From positions 147,138 to 211,137 of the forward strand of contig SVHH01000003.1 in NCBI GenBank assembly GCA_015055945.1: a DNA stretch of 64,000 nucleotides, written 5' to 3'. Below are positions 40,665 to 48,531 of this stretch, piece by piece; positions within the stretch are counted from its first letter, which is position 1; every line of letters starts with the position of its first letter. Source of the stretch: Clostridiales bacterium. Lineage in GTDB: Bacteria > Bacillota > Clostridia > Christensenellales > Borkfalkiaceae. The translations under genes were made by a program, and so were the position numbers. Below the pieces are notes generated by a model. The model ran no database searches. It saw only the letters and a list, made by a program, of their open reading frames with translations, and was not told the origin of the DNA.

Positions 40665-40685
40665 AAGAGCCGATCGGCTCTTTTT
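40664..40685. terminator. bidirectional terminator between the small zinc-ribbon gene and pnuC
   Basis: Perfect 20-base palindrome (AAAGAGCCGA / TCGGCTCTTT) followed by T residues on the plus strand; A-rich on the other side. Confidence 0.75.
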
Positions 40686-41373
40686 ATTTATTTGTACCTT
40701 GCTCTACTTCACGCATTTTCCACCTTATAAAACCGTATAGGTCGTTTATTAAAAACATTAAAAAACAAGCGACCATTGCTAGGCAAGTTAAATTTTGAAA
40801 ACTTGCAATAGACCATAGAACAATTAAAACTATATCGTTTAGCGCAAACCCAATCGCATAAAAAGAAACCCTTCTAAGCATCATATAAGACGCTAAAAAA
40901 CTTGTTGCAATCGATACTGTACTAACTATTAAATTAGGAGTGTTAAGCCACTTTAAAATAAAATAAAAAACAACTGTTACAAGTGCAGTAAGCAGCAATG
41001 TTGTCAGACATTCTTTACCTGTAAAACGTCTGATTTTTACTACACTTTCGCCTTTCTTTGCCGGGTTTTTAATCCATACTATAATTGTAAAGATTGAAAT
41101 GGGTGCAGTCATGCCTAAATACGTTATAATTTCGCTATAATATCTAAACTTAAAAGACGTTATAGAATACAAGGCGGCAAAGATTACACAAAGCACTTGG
41201 CCTAGCACAAAACCTTTAGCAATAAAGATTAGTGCGGTTACCCCAAGTGCCGTTGCAAGTAAGTTAATAACGTCAATTTCTTTTGCAAAAAAGTTTGACG
41301 CTATAACTATAGTAAGCGACGTTAGATATATTACCCATTCCTTTTTCTCAAGCGTTTTAAACGGATTTTTCAT
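40684..41373 (-). CDS. pnuC: PnuC-family vitamin/nucleoside transporter (nicotinamide riboside type)
   Basis: A 229-residue membrane protein with about seven helices. The GQVLCVIFAALYSITSFKFRYY stretch and the later ASYMMLRR and NDIVLIVLW helices are those of PnuC, which lets nicotinamide riboside enter for NAD synthesis; some relatives carry thiamine or riboflavin instead. The start is the ATG at 41373 after AAGGAG; an upstream in-frame start at 41418 lies inside the structured leader. A structured RNA precedes the gene and may sense the vitamin or its product. Confidence 0.85.
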   Translation of the reverse strand: MKNPFKTLEKKEWVIYLTSLTIVIASNFFAKEIDVINLLATALGVTALIFIAKGFVLGQVLCVIFAALYSITSFKFRYYSEIITYLGMTAPISIFTIIVWIKNPAKKGESVVKIRRFTGKECLTTLLLTALVTVVFYFILKWLNTPNLIVSTVSIATSFLASYMMLRRVSFYAIGFALNDIVLIVLWSIASFQNLTCLAMVACFLMFLINDLYGFIRWKMREVEQGTNK

Positions 41374-41385
41374 AAGTTCTCCTTT

Positions 41386-41466
41386 ACATAAAAAAACACC
41401 CACAATGCAACTCTTCAAAGACCTAACGAGCGCGTTATGAGTGTTAATAGTTACCCGGTGGCAACA
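41386..41466 (-). promoter_or_regulatory. candidate regulatory RNA in the pnuC leader
   Basis: On the minus strand three nested elements can be drawn. First is a hairpin GTTGCC / GGGTAAC (41450-41465). Then an outer stem AACACTCA / TGGGTGTT (41395-41402 with 41438-41445) encloses a perfect hairpin TAACG / CGTTA (41424-41437) and a small TCTT / AAGA hairpin (41412-41421). The outer stem runs straight into a T run, so it can act as a terminator. I do not recognise a named riboswitch class. Confidence 0.5.
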
Positions 41467-41492
41467 ATCAATCTTATTAAATTATTTAAATT

Positions 41493-42605
41493 TTAAGCGT
41501 TTGTGTTTTGTTCTAAATCAGCCTTCATCTTATCGAAAAGTTTTTTCTCTAAAATCCCCAAGCCCTTAATTTGACATTTGTCGGCTTCTTTTATACCCTT
41601 CTTGTAAAAGATATCGAACGCTTCTTTTTCGCCCTTTACGTATAGCAAATAAGCCAATTTTGCCCTAACGTTAGTTGCAGTGTTAACGTTGTTTAAGAAT
41701 TTTTCATAATCTTCGGTAATTTCATCGGCTTTTTTATCGTCAAAATCAAACGTGCAAGCATTGTAGAGCGCATCAACCATAATGGGAGCGACAAAGTACT
41801 TGGGCAAATCATCCGTAAGCCCAACTAGCCTTTCCGTTACCTTTTTAGCGTTTTCATAATCACCCTTATCAAGATAATATAAATACCTTGCGTTTAAGAG
41901 CATCACGAAGTTAGTGTCGTCTTCGGGAAGTTGTGGTAGGTCAAAATACAAACTTTCATCAACTTCAGAAGGCGTTTTACCGTTATAGGTTTCCGCTTGA
42001 ATTTTAAGCAAGTTAATGGTAACTTTACTAACGTCATCGTTATGCTTAATGCCGTAAACTACCGCACCGTCGTTACGAACGCCGTCAGTAGATGCGGGAA
42101 GAAGCGCACCAAGGCTCATATAAATACCGATAGGTAACATCATTGCCCAAATACAAAATACCCAAACGCCAAGTGATTCGATAAAGAACGGAATAATACC
42201 TACAAGCGCTAAAACTAAAGAAGTAATAGGACCTGCAAGCGACATATTTTTTAAGCGCTTAGCCATGTTTTCAGTACGGGTTGGGATCATCTCGGTATAC
42301 CCTGCTTCTTCGCCCATCATAACTAAACTAAACTTAGTTTTCTTACCAACTTTTGCGAACTTAAAAAACCAAATAGTCATTGAAGAAAAAGTAAAGCCGT
42401 TCAACTTACCAGCAATAAAATGCGCAAGTTCATGCGCACAAGTATGTACTAAGCCGCAAGCGAGTGCACCTACAATAAACTTAAGCATTGCTTGGAATAA
42501 ATCTTCATAATACTCAGTGCTACAATAAAAAACAACGCCGAAAAATGCAACTAGCGTTAATCCAAGACTACCAACAAAATTTATAACGTTTGCTCTTCTA
42601 CTCAT
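41493..42605 (-). CDS. M50-family membrane zinc metallopeptidase with helical-repeat tail
   Basis: About 370 residues. A first helix is followed by the zinc site HELAH (His58, Glu59, His62), more hydrophobic helices, and then from about residue 210 a soluble, TPR-like helical tail. This fits site-2-protease-like M50 enzymes, which cut proteins within the membrane. The substrate is unknown. I prefer the second of two adjacent ATG codons (42605), five bases after GGAG and overlapping the ppx stop by one base. Confidence 0.82.
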   Translation of the reverse strand: MSRRANVINFVGSLGLTLVAFFGVVFYCSTEYYEDLFQAMLKFIVGALACGLVHTCAHELAHFIAGKLNGFTFSSMTIWFFKFAKVGKKTKFSLVMMGEEAGYTEMIPTRTENMAKRLKNMSLAGPITSLVLALVGIIPFFIESLGVWVFCIWAMMLPIGIYMSLGALLPASTDGVRNDGAVVYGIKHNDDVSKVTINLLKIQAETYNGKTPSEVDESLYFDLPQLPEDDTNFVMLLNARYLYYLDKGDYENAKKVTERLVGLTDDLPKYFVAPIMVDALYNACTFDFDDKKADEITEDYEKFLNNVNTATNVRAKLAYLLYVKGEKEAFDIFYKKGIKEADKCQIKGLGILEKKLFDKMKADLEQNTNA

Positions 42606-43462
42606 CATTTCTCCAAAATTTGCTTTAGATAACCTTCAAGGTTATCACTTTCGCTAACAGTTATCACTTCAAGACCTATTTTCTTCATTACTTCAAGCAA
42701 AATTAACGCCCCACCAGCAATAACTTCCGCCCTTTCTGGCTGAAGTCCTTTTAACTTTTTACGCTCGTCAATAGTCATTTCGTAAAGTTTGTCCGTAAGG
42801 GCTTTTAATTCACCAAAAGTAATTTTATAACCGTGTGTTTTATTAGGGTCGTAAGGCTCTAATTCTTGCAACATAGCAGCAATACTAGTAGCCGTTCCCC
42901 CGATAGTAAAATACTCGGTTTTTATCGTGTCAGTAAATTCGGAAATTACTGATAAAACCTTATCTTTTGCCTTGGGCAAATCTTGCCCGCAAGCATCCTT
43001 TAATTTAACCGCACCAAGCGGTACGCTTTTAGAATAAACAGTGTTTTTATCTTGCACAACGGCAACTTCCGTACTTGCACCGCCAACGTCAATTATGCCG
43101 CCGTTTGCGCCGTTTAACGCACCGATTAGCCCGAGATATGCTTCCCTTTCACCAGAGATAACTTCAACGTCAATATCGCATAAAGATTTAACTTTATCTA
43201 AAAAAGTTTGACTATTTGAAGATTGCCTTACCGCGGCGGTTGCAAAAGCGTAAACTTTATCCGCGCCGTCAACTTTGGCTTTATCAACAAAACGGCAGAT
43301 AGCATCCGCCGTTCTATTTATTGCTATTAAACTAAGTTTTTTATCATCGGTCATACCTTCGGCAAGGCGAGTAGTGCAAACGCTTTTATAAAGAGTTTTT
43401 ACACCGTCGCTCATCATAAGCCTTACGGAATTTGAACCGACGTCGATAACACCGTATTTCAT
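42605..43462 (-). CDS. Ppx/GppA-family phosphatase
   Basis: A 285-residue protein of the actin/hsp70-like ATPase fold. GVIDVGSNSVRLM at the start and IIDVGGASTEVAV near residue 125 are the two phosphate-binding loops of exopolyphosphatases and pppGpp phosphatases. It covers only the N-terminal catalytic domains, as in short bacterial members. Whether it acts on polyphosphate or (p)ppGpp cannot be told. It follows divIC by one base; a ppx-type gene next to divIC occurs in many Clostridia. Confidence 0.9.
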   Translation of the reverse strand: MKYGVIDVGSNSVRLMMSDGVKTLYKSVCTTRLAEGMTDDKKLSLIAINRTADAICRFVDKAKVDGADKVYAFATAAVRQSSNSQTFLDKVKSLCDIDVEVISGEREAYLGLIGALNGANGGIIDVGGASTEVAVVQDKNTVYSKSVPLGAVKLKDACGQDLPKAKDKVLSVISEFTDTIKTEYFTIGGTATSIAAMLQELEPYDPNKTHGYKITFGELKALTDKLYEMTIDERKKLKGLQPERAEVIAGGALILLEVMKKIGLEVITVSESDNLEGYLKQILEK

Positions 43463-43463
43463 A

Positions 43464-43757
43464 CTAATTCATCGGAATATCATCTTCGTAAACTAAACCG
43501 AGTGCCCTTGCTTCACGTTCAATCCATTTGCGAAGCATGAAAGTTTCTTTTTCACTTTCACCCTTTTCAATGAGTTGTTCATAGTATGCAATCTGTTCGT
43601 TGTAATGGTCAATTCTTGCCTTATATGATATCATTGACGACACTTGGTAAATCAGCAACATCACGAGAATTGCCGCAAACAAAACAGCCCCGACCGTGCC
43701 CGCCACGACGAGTTTTTTTATCTTTTCTTCGGTTAAGTTTAACTTTTGTTTTTCCAT
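43464..43757 (-). CDS. divIC: septum formation initiator DivIC/FtsB-like
   Basis: A 97-residue single-pass membrane protein. One hydrophobic helix (about 17-40) is followed by a coiled coil (about 43-70) and the short ending REARALGLVYEDD, the classic DivIC/FtsB layout. It bridges division proteins at the septum, outside the membrane. It follows yabQ in the order yabP-yabQ-divIC known from Bacillus and Clostridium. Its first 137 bases overlap the tail of the yabQ frame. Confidence 0.9.
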   Translation of the reverse strand: MEKQKLNLTEEKIKKLVVAGTVGAVLFAAILVMLLIYQVSSMISYKARIDHYNEQIAYYEQLIEKGESEKETFMLRKWIEREARALGLVYEDDIPMN

Positions 43758-44088
43758 CTTTAGAATTTACCTTTTTTTCTATAATTCTATTATAAATGTT
43801 TTTTGCACATTTTGCAAGTATTATATGAAAACTTTTTAAATATACAAGTATTCCAATAAAAATTGCTATTAACATATACCCCCTTAAACTTGGAAAGTTA
43901 AGTTTTAGAGAATATAATGAAAATAAAAAGCCTATCGGTGCTAAAAATGCAGCGTCTAAAATTATTTTAATAATTTTATTTTTTACAAAAAATTTTATCG
44001 CGCTCGATATTGAAAGAAAAATTCCGCTTGCCGCGCCAAAAGATAAGCACGCCAAAAAAACGTAAAACTGCCCGCTTGAAACAAACAT
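43621..44088 (-). CDS. yabQ: sporulation protein YabQ
   Basis: 155 residues with four hydrophobic helices in the first 110 or so. Then comes a basic tail. YabQ is a mother-cell membrane protein needed for spore cortex formation. Identification rests on the topology and on its place between yabP (one-base overlap, TAATG) and divIC. The last 45 or so residues lie over the divIC start in another frame and look like chance sequence, so the stop may have drifted downstream. Confidence 0.8.
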   Translation of the reverse strand: MFVSSGQFYVFLACLSFGAASGIFLSISSAIKFFVKNKIIKIILDAAFLAPIGFLFSLYSLKLNFPSLRGYMLIAIFIGILVYLKSFHIILAKCAKNIYNRIIEKKVNSKDGKTKVKLNRRKDKKTRRGGHGRGCFVCGNSRDVADLPSVVNDII

Positions 44089-44357
44089 TACTTAAACAAT
44101 TTTTTTATCAACGGTTGCTTTTTTTGATTATACTTAAACTCGTTAAAAATGCCTTCGGCAATAAGCGTGCCAGTACCCTTATTGAAGGTTGAAATTTTGA
44201 TATTTTCGCCAACGACTGTTAGTCTACTGCCCGATGCGGTAAGTTTTATATATTGCGGTGAAAAACCTTCCACTGCACTAACCCCTGTCATCGTAAGTTT
44301 TTTACGGTCTTCTAAAGTAATTTTTTCACTATCTAATGCGTTTTGAACTTCTGCCAT
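44088..44357 (-). CDS. yabP: sporulation protein YabP
   Basis: A 89-residue, beta-rich soluble protein. RKKLTMTGVSAVEGFSPQYIKL and the later TFNKGTGTLIAEG match the YabP/YqfC family, which takes part in spore cortex or coat assembly in the mother cell. I take the ATG at 44357, seven bases after AAGGAG, and not the in-frame ATG at 44390. It opens the yabP-yabQ-divIC-ppx-M50 run. Confidence 0.9.
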   Translation of the reverse strand: MAEVQNALDSEKITLEDRKKLTMTGVSAVEGFSPQYIKLTASGSRLTVVGENIKISTFNKGTGTLIAEGIFNEFKYNQKKQPLIKKLFK

Positions 44358-44410
44358 AATAATACTCCTTTTTTTATAACTTATGCCCATTTTTAGATAG
44401 TTAAAACCAT

Positions 44411-44446
44411 AAAAAACAAAAAGACGGAAACAATTCCGTCTTTTTT
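44411..44446 (-). terminator. terminator after the EIIC-like gene
   Basis: Hairpin AAGACGGAA / TTCCGTCTT (44421-44442), with A-rich sequence to the left (T run on the minus strand), directly after the EIIC stop. Confidence 0.8.
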
Positions 44447-44447
44447 A

Positions 44448-45575
44448 CTAATCAGGGAGTTTCATATCTCCAAATTTTATCCAACCTTTCTTTCTCATAA
44501 ATTCACTTATTACAATATTAAGAACTGCGGGCAGCACAAACATAAGCATTATAATACCGAAAACGCCCCAAAAATCAAGTGTTGTAAACTTAAACAAGTC
44601 GAATACACCAACTAGTCCGCTTGTACCCATACCACCACCGCTTGCACCACATTTAAGGTTAAACACACAAGTTGAAATAGGTCCTAAAATTGCGCTTGAA
44701 ATTATCATCGGAAGCATAATTATGGGTTTTTTCATAATGTTGGGTATTTGAAGCATACTCGTACCAACGCCTTGCGCAATAAGACCAGCAAAGCCGTTTT
44801 CACGAAAAGATGCAACTGCAAACCCAACCATATGGCAAGCGCAACCCACAGTTGCTGCACCACCCGCAACGAGCATTGCATCATAAATCTCAACTGATAC
44901 TTCCCCCTTGGAAAAGGCTGTGATAACTGGGGATGCAACTGCAACCCAAATTGCAGCGGACGAAGTAGGCAAAGTCAAAACTATACCCATTACTACTGAA
45001 ACTATTATTCCCATAAAGAACGGTGTTGCTTTAGTTGCAAGGGCAATCAAAACGCCTAATTGATTTACAAGCCAAATAAACGGATAAGAAACAAAAATAC
45101 CCGCCAAAGATATAAACATTGTTCCTAAAGGGATTAAGATTATATCGAGTTTAGTTTTTCCAGCGTATAAAGAAACTATTTCTACTACAAGCATAGTTAC
45201 AACGTATGCACCGATAGGATTACCAGGAGCACCTAAAGTGAGCGTAACCATACCGGCAGCACCAGGCATAAGTTTATCCGCAAACGCACCGACCATACCA
45301 GCAACACCCGCTGAAAAGATAAGCAACTTATCCTTACCCAAAGCGTGAGCAATTCCTACGCCGATACCCACACCCATAAGCGATTTTGCAATATTCGCTA
45401 TATATAATAATGTATTACCGACAAAGTTATCGCCAACCCAGCCGGCAATCATTGCAAGAATAGTGCCAGCAATAAGGGTTACGAAAAGTCCTTGCGCCAT
45501 GCCCGAAAACGCTGTGATAAAATAACGTTTAGGAAGTTCTTTTAAGTAGGCTAAAACTTTATTATCTTTTGTCAT
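44448..45575 (-). CDS. PTS EIIC-like membrane transporter
   Basis: A 375-residue protein with about ten hydrophobic helices and glycine-rich loops (GVGIGVGIAHALG, GAPGNPIGAYV, LPTSSAAIW). It matches the stand-alone EIIC_2 family of PTS permeases, which often lack linked EIIA/EIIB domains. No EIIA, EIIB or sugar enzyme is nearby, so the substrate and even phosphotransfer are unproven. Its start overlaps the phosphoesterase stop by four bases (ATGA). Confidence 0.82.
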   Translation of the reverse strand: MTKDNKVLAYLKELPKRYFITAFSGMAQGLFVTLIAGTILAMIAGWVGDNFVGNTLLYIANIAKSLMGVGIGVGIAHALGKDKLLIFSAGVAGMVGAFADKLMPGAAGMVTLTLGAPGNPIGAYVVTMLVVEIVSLYAGKTKLDIILIPLGTMFISLAGIFVSYPFIWLVNQLGVLIALATKATPFFMGIIVSVVMGIVLTLPTSSAAIWVAVASPVITAFSKGEVSVEIYDAMLVAGGAATVGCACHMVGFAVASFRENGFAGLIAQGVGTSMLQIPNIMKKPIIMLPMIISSAILGPISTCVFNLKCGASGGGMGTSGLVGVFDLFKFTTLDFWGVFGIIMLMFVLPAVLNIVISEFMRKKGWIKFGDMKLPD

Positions 45576-46270
45576 AATATTATCTCCGTAAGTTTATTAT
45601 CAACTTGATCACACGAAGTAAGGTAATATTTTACGCCGTTTTTAATAACAAGCTTGTCTGCGCGCACGGTTTTTCCGTGAAGATGCCCGTAAATTACGCT
45701 GTCAACGCCGTTGTTTTCAAATATTTCAGTAAATAGCGTGTCTTCTCTACGCACGTTAAACGGCGGATAATGTATAAGTGCTAATAACTTATCCCCTTCT
45801 TGCTTAATTTTATTTGCCGCTGAGAGCGAAAGTTTTAATCTTTCAGTTTCTCTTAAATAAATTTTTCTATCTTGCTCGTTAAAATCAGGCGCTCCAGGCA
45901 CACTCCAACAGCGTGAACCGCAAATCACAACGCCGTCAAACCTAATACAGTCGTTTTGAAGTGCGTAAAAATTTTCAGGAAGAATATCTCTGACTCTACC
46001 TATTCCGCTCCACCAGTAGTCGTGATTCCCTTTAATGAATATTTTTTTACCCTTTAAATCAACAAGACTTTGAATATCCTTTTGAGCATCTTCCAAATTC
46101 ATTGCCCAACTGATATCCCCACCGATTAAAACCAAATCGTCATCAGAAACTTTCTCTTGCCAGTCGGCGCGTATTTTATCCATATAACCAACCCAGTTAC
46201 CCCCAAAAACATCCATGGGCTTGTTGGTATTTGTTGATAAGTGAAGATCACTTATTGCAAAAATTTTCAT
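45572..46270 (-). CDS. calcineurin-like metallophosphoesterase
   Basis: A 232-residue two-metal phosphoesterase. The metal motifs are in order: ISDLHLS, IGGDISWA, IKGNHDYWW, IHYPPF and YGHLHG. The substrate is unknown; the family includes cyclic-nucleotide and nucleotide-sugar phosphodiesterases and protein phosphatases. The -10 box of its promoter ends six bases before the ATG and there is no ribosome site, so the message seems to be leaderless. Confidence 0.9.
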   Translation of the reverse strand: MKIFAISDLHLSTNTNKPMDVFGGNWVGYMDKIRADWQEKVSDDDLVLIGGDISWAMNLEDAQKDIQSLVDLKGKKIFIKGNHDYWWSGIGRVRDILPENFYALQNDCIRFDGVVICGSRCWSVPGAPDFNEQDRKIYLRETERLKLSLSAANKIKQEGDKLLALIHYPPFNVRREDTLFTEIFENNGVDSVIYGHLHGKTVRADKLVIKNGVKYYLTSCDQVDNKLTEIIL

Positions 46271-46276
46271 AAATCA

Positions 46277-46305
46277 ATAATACCATACTGAAAATAATTT
46301 ATCAA
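46277..46305 (-). promoter_or_regulatory. sigma-A promoter of the phosphoesterase-EIIC pair, leaderless
   Basis: -35 TTGATA (46300-46305), 17-base spacer, -10 TATTAT (46277-46282), minus strand. The expected start of transcription coincides with the ATG at 46270. Confidence 0.7.
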
Positions 46306-46323
46306 GCATTTTATGTTTACAGT

Positions 46324-46353
46324 TAAAAAAAGCACCCTTGTAGGTGCTTTTTA
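46324..46353 (-). terminator. terminator of the coat-like gene
   Basis: Hairpin AAAAGCACC / GGTGCTTTT (46328-46351), with a T run on both strands, 20 bases after the stop of the 46374-47006 gene. Confidence 0.8.
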
Positions 46354-46373
46354 GTTTTGATTAAATCAATAGG

Positions 46374-47006
46374 TTACTGCGGGAACATTGGTAGTTCAAA
46401 AAATCCCGCGCAAACTTCTTGCGTGTAATCTTGACACGGCGGAATTGCCGCATATCCGTAAGACGGAACGAGTAGTTCTACTTCCATAACTATTTTAAGT
46501 ATGATGGACACGCAAGCATCAATAGTAAACTCGTTATCACCAGTATAAGAACCTTGAGTTGACACAAGCGATACTATTGCTTCAACCGCATACGGCATAA
46601 TCGATGCTGACGGAACGTTTAATATTACGTCCTTGGTCACCGTAACTGTTGAAGTTGCAACGCCTTCTACCCCGTTTGCATCGGTGTATGCAACCGATAC
46701 TGGAATAGTTACGTCCGCACGCACTCTTGCCGAGCCTTGACGCTCTGGAAGCGGATCAATAAGCAAATTGCTTATAACACCTTGTGAAACCGTACTCTTT
46801 GCGCTTATGAAAGTTAACGGATATGTAGGAGTTGTGGGTGTAAGGTTAGTAATATTTAATACCACGTCGGTAAGTTGTGTTTGTTGCATGCACGCGTCGA
46901 ATACCTTTTTCGCTTGAATACAAACTTTTTCACACAAGCCGTTTATGGGATTACCGTTTATCTGCCCCGGACATCTATCCGACTGAAAATTACAAAAAAA
47001 CGACAT
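46374..47006 (-). CDS. conserved hypothetical protein, cysteine-rich start and beta-rich body (possible spore coat protein)
   Basis: 210 residues. The first 40 are Cys-rich (CNFQSDRC, LCEKVC, DAC), and the rest is Thr/Val-rich with regular beta strands; it ends in more cysteines near the C-terminus. There is no signal peptide and no enzyme motif. I do not recognise a named family with confidence, though similar Cys-rich proteins occur in Clostridia. The leader has a sigma-E/K-like promoter instead of a sigma-A one, so a mother-cell coat role is plausible. It stands alone with its own terminator and an AGGAGG site. Confidence 0.65.
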   Translation of the reverse strand: MSFFCNFQSDRCPGQINGNPINGLCEKVCIQAKKVFDACMQQTQLTDVVLNITNLTPTTPTYPLTFISAKSTVSQGVISNLLIDPLPERQGSARVRADVTIPVSVAYTDANGVEGVATSTVTVTKDVILNVPSASIMPYAVEAIVSLVSTQGSYTGDNEFTIDACVSIILKIVMEVELLVPSYGYAAIPPCQDYTQEVCAGFFELPMFPQ

Positions 47007-47034
47007 TTAAGCCTCCTTTTTGGTTTTATACTTT

Positions 47035-47063
47035 AATATATGCTTTAAAGTAGGCTTTATGAC
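47035..47063 (-). promoter_or_regulatory. possible sigma-E/sigma-K sporulation promoter
   Basis: Minus strand: -10-like CATATATT (47035-47042; it fits CATANNNTA of sigma-K) and an upstream GTCATAAA (47056-47063) 13 bases before, similar to a sigma-E -35. No sigma-A pair is seen. The match is to short degenerate motifs, so this is tentative. Confidence 0.35.
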
Positions 47064-47080
47064 ACACCAACTTTTACACA

Positions 47081-47107
47081 AAAAAACGGAGCAAAACGCT
47101 CCGTTTT
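47081..47107 (-). terminator. terminator of the oxidoreductase operon
   Basis: Hairpin ACGGAGC / GCTCCGT (47086-47104), T run on both sides. It lies 140 bases after the last gene of the operon, behind a decayed gene tail. Confidence 0.8.
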
Positions 47108-47112
47108 TTTAG

Positions 47113-47220
47113 TTTGCATTTTCAGCAATTTTGTTGGCTACAAATTTTTTCTTTAACTTCTTATACGTAAATATAAACGCAATAGTAAATAGGTATAAAG
47201 GGACGTAATTCGACAACTAA
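47113..47220 (-). pseudogene. remnant 3' end of a membrane-protein gene
   Basis: A frame of 35 codons runs without a start from after a TAG (about 47220) to TAA next to the terminator. The product begins LSNYVPLYLFTIAFIF and ends with a basic stretch, as the last helix and tail of a membrane protein would. No ribosome site or start precedes it. The terminator at 47081 probably belonged to this lost gene. It could also be chance. Confidence 0.35.
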
Positions 47221-47246
47221 TTGATGCAAAATACGCCCCTTAAATA

Positions 47247-47783
47247 TTAATAATTGTATCCTAGTTCAATAGCCTTAACGTTCTTTTCTAAAAGTTCAGC
47301 CTTTTTAGCGGGAACCATTTGCGCAAGACTTGACTTGATTTGTTCTAAGGTTAAAACGTTAGTTTCTTTGATAACCTTGCCCATGATAATCATGTTTGCA
47401 AGACCTTCTAAAGCGTTATCGCTTGCAAGTTTAGTTGCAGGGATACCAACGGTTGTGATATCTTCCCTATTTCCAGTCTTAGAAATAAGAGAACTATCAT
47501 AAATAACGTAACCACCCTTTTCTGTGTCGTTATAGAACTTTTCAAGTGAAGGAAGGTTCATCGCGATAAGCACGTCGGGTTTATCAACGATAGGCGAACC
47601 GATAGGCGTGTCAGATAAAGTTACACTGCAGTTAGCAGTACCACCACGCATTTCAGGACCGTATGACGGAAGCCAACTTACTTCCATACCGTTCTTTAAA
47701 CCAGTATATGCCAAAGCCTTACCAGCAAACAATACACCTTGACCACCAAAGCCAGCAATAAGGATTTTAGTAGTTTTACTCAT
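47247..47783 (-). CDS. 2-oxoacid:ferredoxin oxidoreductase, gamma subunit
   Basis: A 178-residue subunit with the [12 protein letters not shown] start and the [12 protein letters not shown] motif of the gamma subunits of pyruvate, 2-oxoglutarate and branched-chain oxoacid ferredoxin oxidoreductases. It completes the four-part enzyme made by this and the next three genes upstream. Gene order (delta, alpha, beta, gamma) and the neighbouring branched-chain aminotransferase favour the VOR type. One base separates it from the beta subunit gene. Confidence 0.92.
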   Translation of the reverse strand: MSKTTKILIAGFGGQGVLFAGKALAYTGLKNGMEVSWLPSYGPEMRGGTANCSVTLSDTPIGSPIVDKPDVLIAMNLPSLEKFYNDTEKGGYVIYDSSLISKTGNREDITTVGIPATKLASDNALEGLANMIIMGKVIKETNVLTLEQIKSSLAQMVPAKKAELLEKNVKAIELGYNY

Positions 47784-47784
47784 G

Positions 47785-48531
47785 TTACTTTTCCTCCTTA
47801 TACTTGTCTTTGTAAACGCCTAAAGGATAATAAGTTTCCATATTTTCGTTAAGCCATTCTAAAGCCTTTTTAGGAGTTAAGCCCCAGTTAGTAGGACAGG
47901 TTGACAAAACTTCAACGAGAGAGAAACCTTTGCCGTCGATTTGGTTTTGGAAAGCCTTTTTAATTGCTTGCTTTGCCTTTTTAATGTTCTTAACGTTGTT
48001 TACCGCTACCCTTTCAAGATAGGTTGCGCCGTCTACTTGAGAAAGCATTTCGCAAACCTTAACGGGATAACCTACAACGGTTACGTCACGACCATAAGGT
48101 GAAGTTTGAGTAACTTGTTGCGGCAAAGTGGTAGGAGCCATTTGGCCACCAGTCATACCGTAAATTGCGTTATTAACGAAGATTACGGTAATGTTTTCAC
48201 CACGAGCGGCTGAGTGAACGGTTTCCGCAGTACCGATAGCAGCAAGGTCGCCGTCGCCTTGATATGTAAATACAACGTTATCGGGATAAGCACGCTTAGC
48301 ACCAGTAGCAACGGCGGGTGCTCTACCGTGAGCGGCTTGAATCATATCACAGTTAAAATAATTATAAGAGAATACAGAACAACCAACTGATGCAATACCT
48401 ACGGTTTTCCCCGTTACGCCGAGTTCTTCTAAAACTTCAGCAACTAAACGGTGAATAATACCGTGGGTACAACCCGGGCAGTAATGCAAGGGAGCGTCGG
48501 TTAAACCTTTGGTCTTTTCAAATACTACCAT
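47785..48531 (-). CDS. 2-oxoacid:ferredoxin oxidoreductase, beta (thiamine diphosphate) subunit
   Basis: A 248-residue subunit that binds thiamine diphosphate. YCPGCTHG gives cluster-ligand cysteines near the start, and YQGDGDLAAIGTAET followed by VNNAIYGMTGGQ is the Mg-ThDP motif. It catalyses reversible decarboxylation of a 2-oxoacid with CoA and ferredoxin. The substrate is not readable from sequence; the operon context suggests branched-chain oxoacids. It overlaps the alpha gene by seven bases. Confidence 0.94.
   Translation of the reverse strand: MVVFEKTKGLTDAPLHYCPGCTHGIIHRLVAEVLEELGVTGKTVGIASVGCSVFSYNYFNCDMIQAAHGRAPAVATGAKRAYPDNVVFTYQGDGDLAAIGTAETVHSAARGENITVIFVNNAIYGMTGGQMAPTTLPQQVTQTSPYGRDVTVVGYPVKVCEMLSQVDGATYLERVAVNNVKNIKKAKQAIKKAFQNQIDGKGFSLVEVLSTCPTNWGLTPKKALEWLNENMETYYPLGVYKDKYKEEK

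Noticed and set aside
41450..41470. T-box-like GGTGGCAAC on the plus strand
   Set aside because: No gene follows on that strand, no stem I or terminator fits, and the same bases form a hairpin in the minus-strand pnuC leader.
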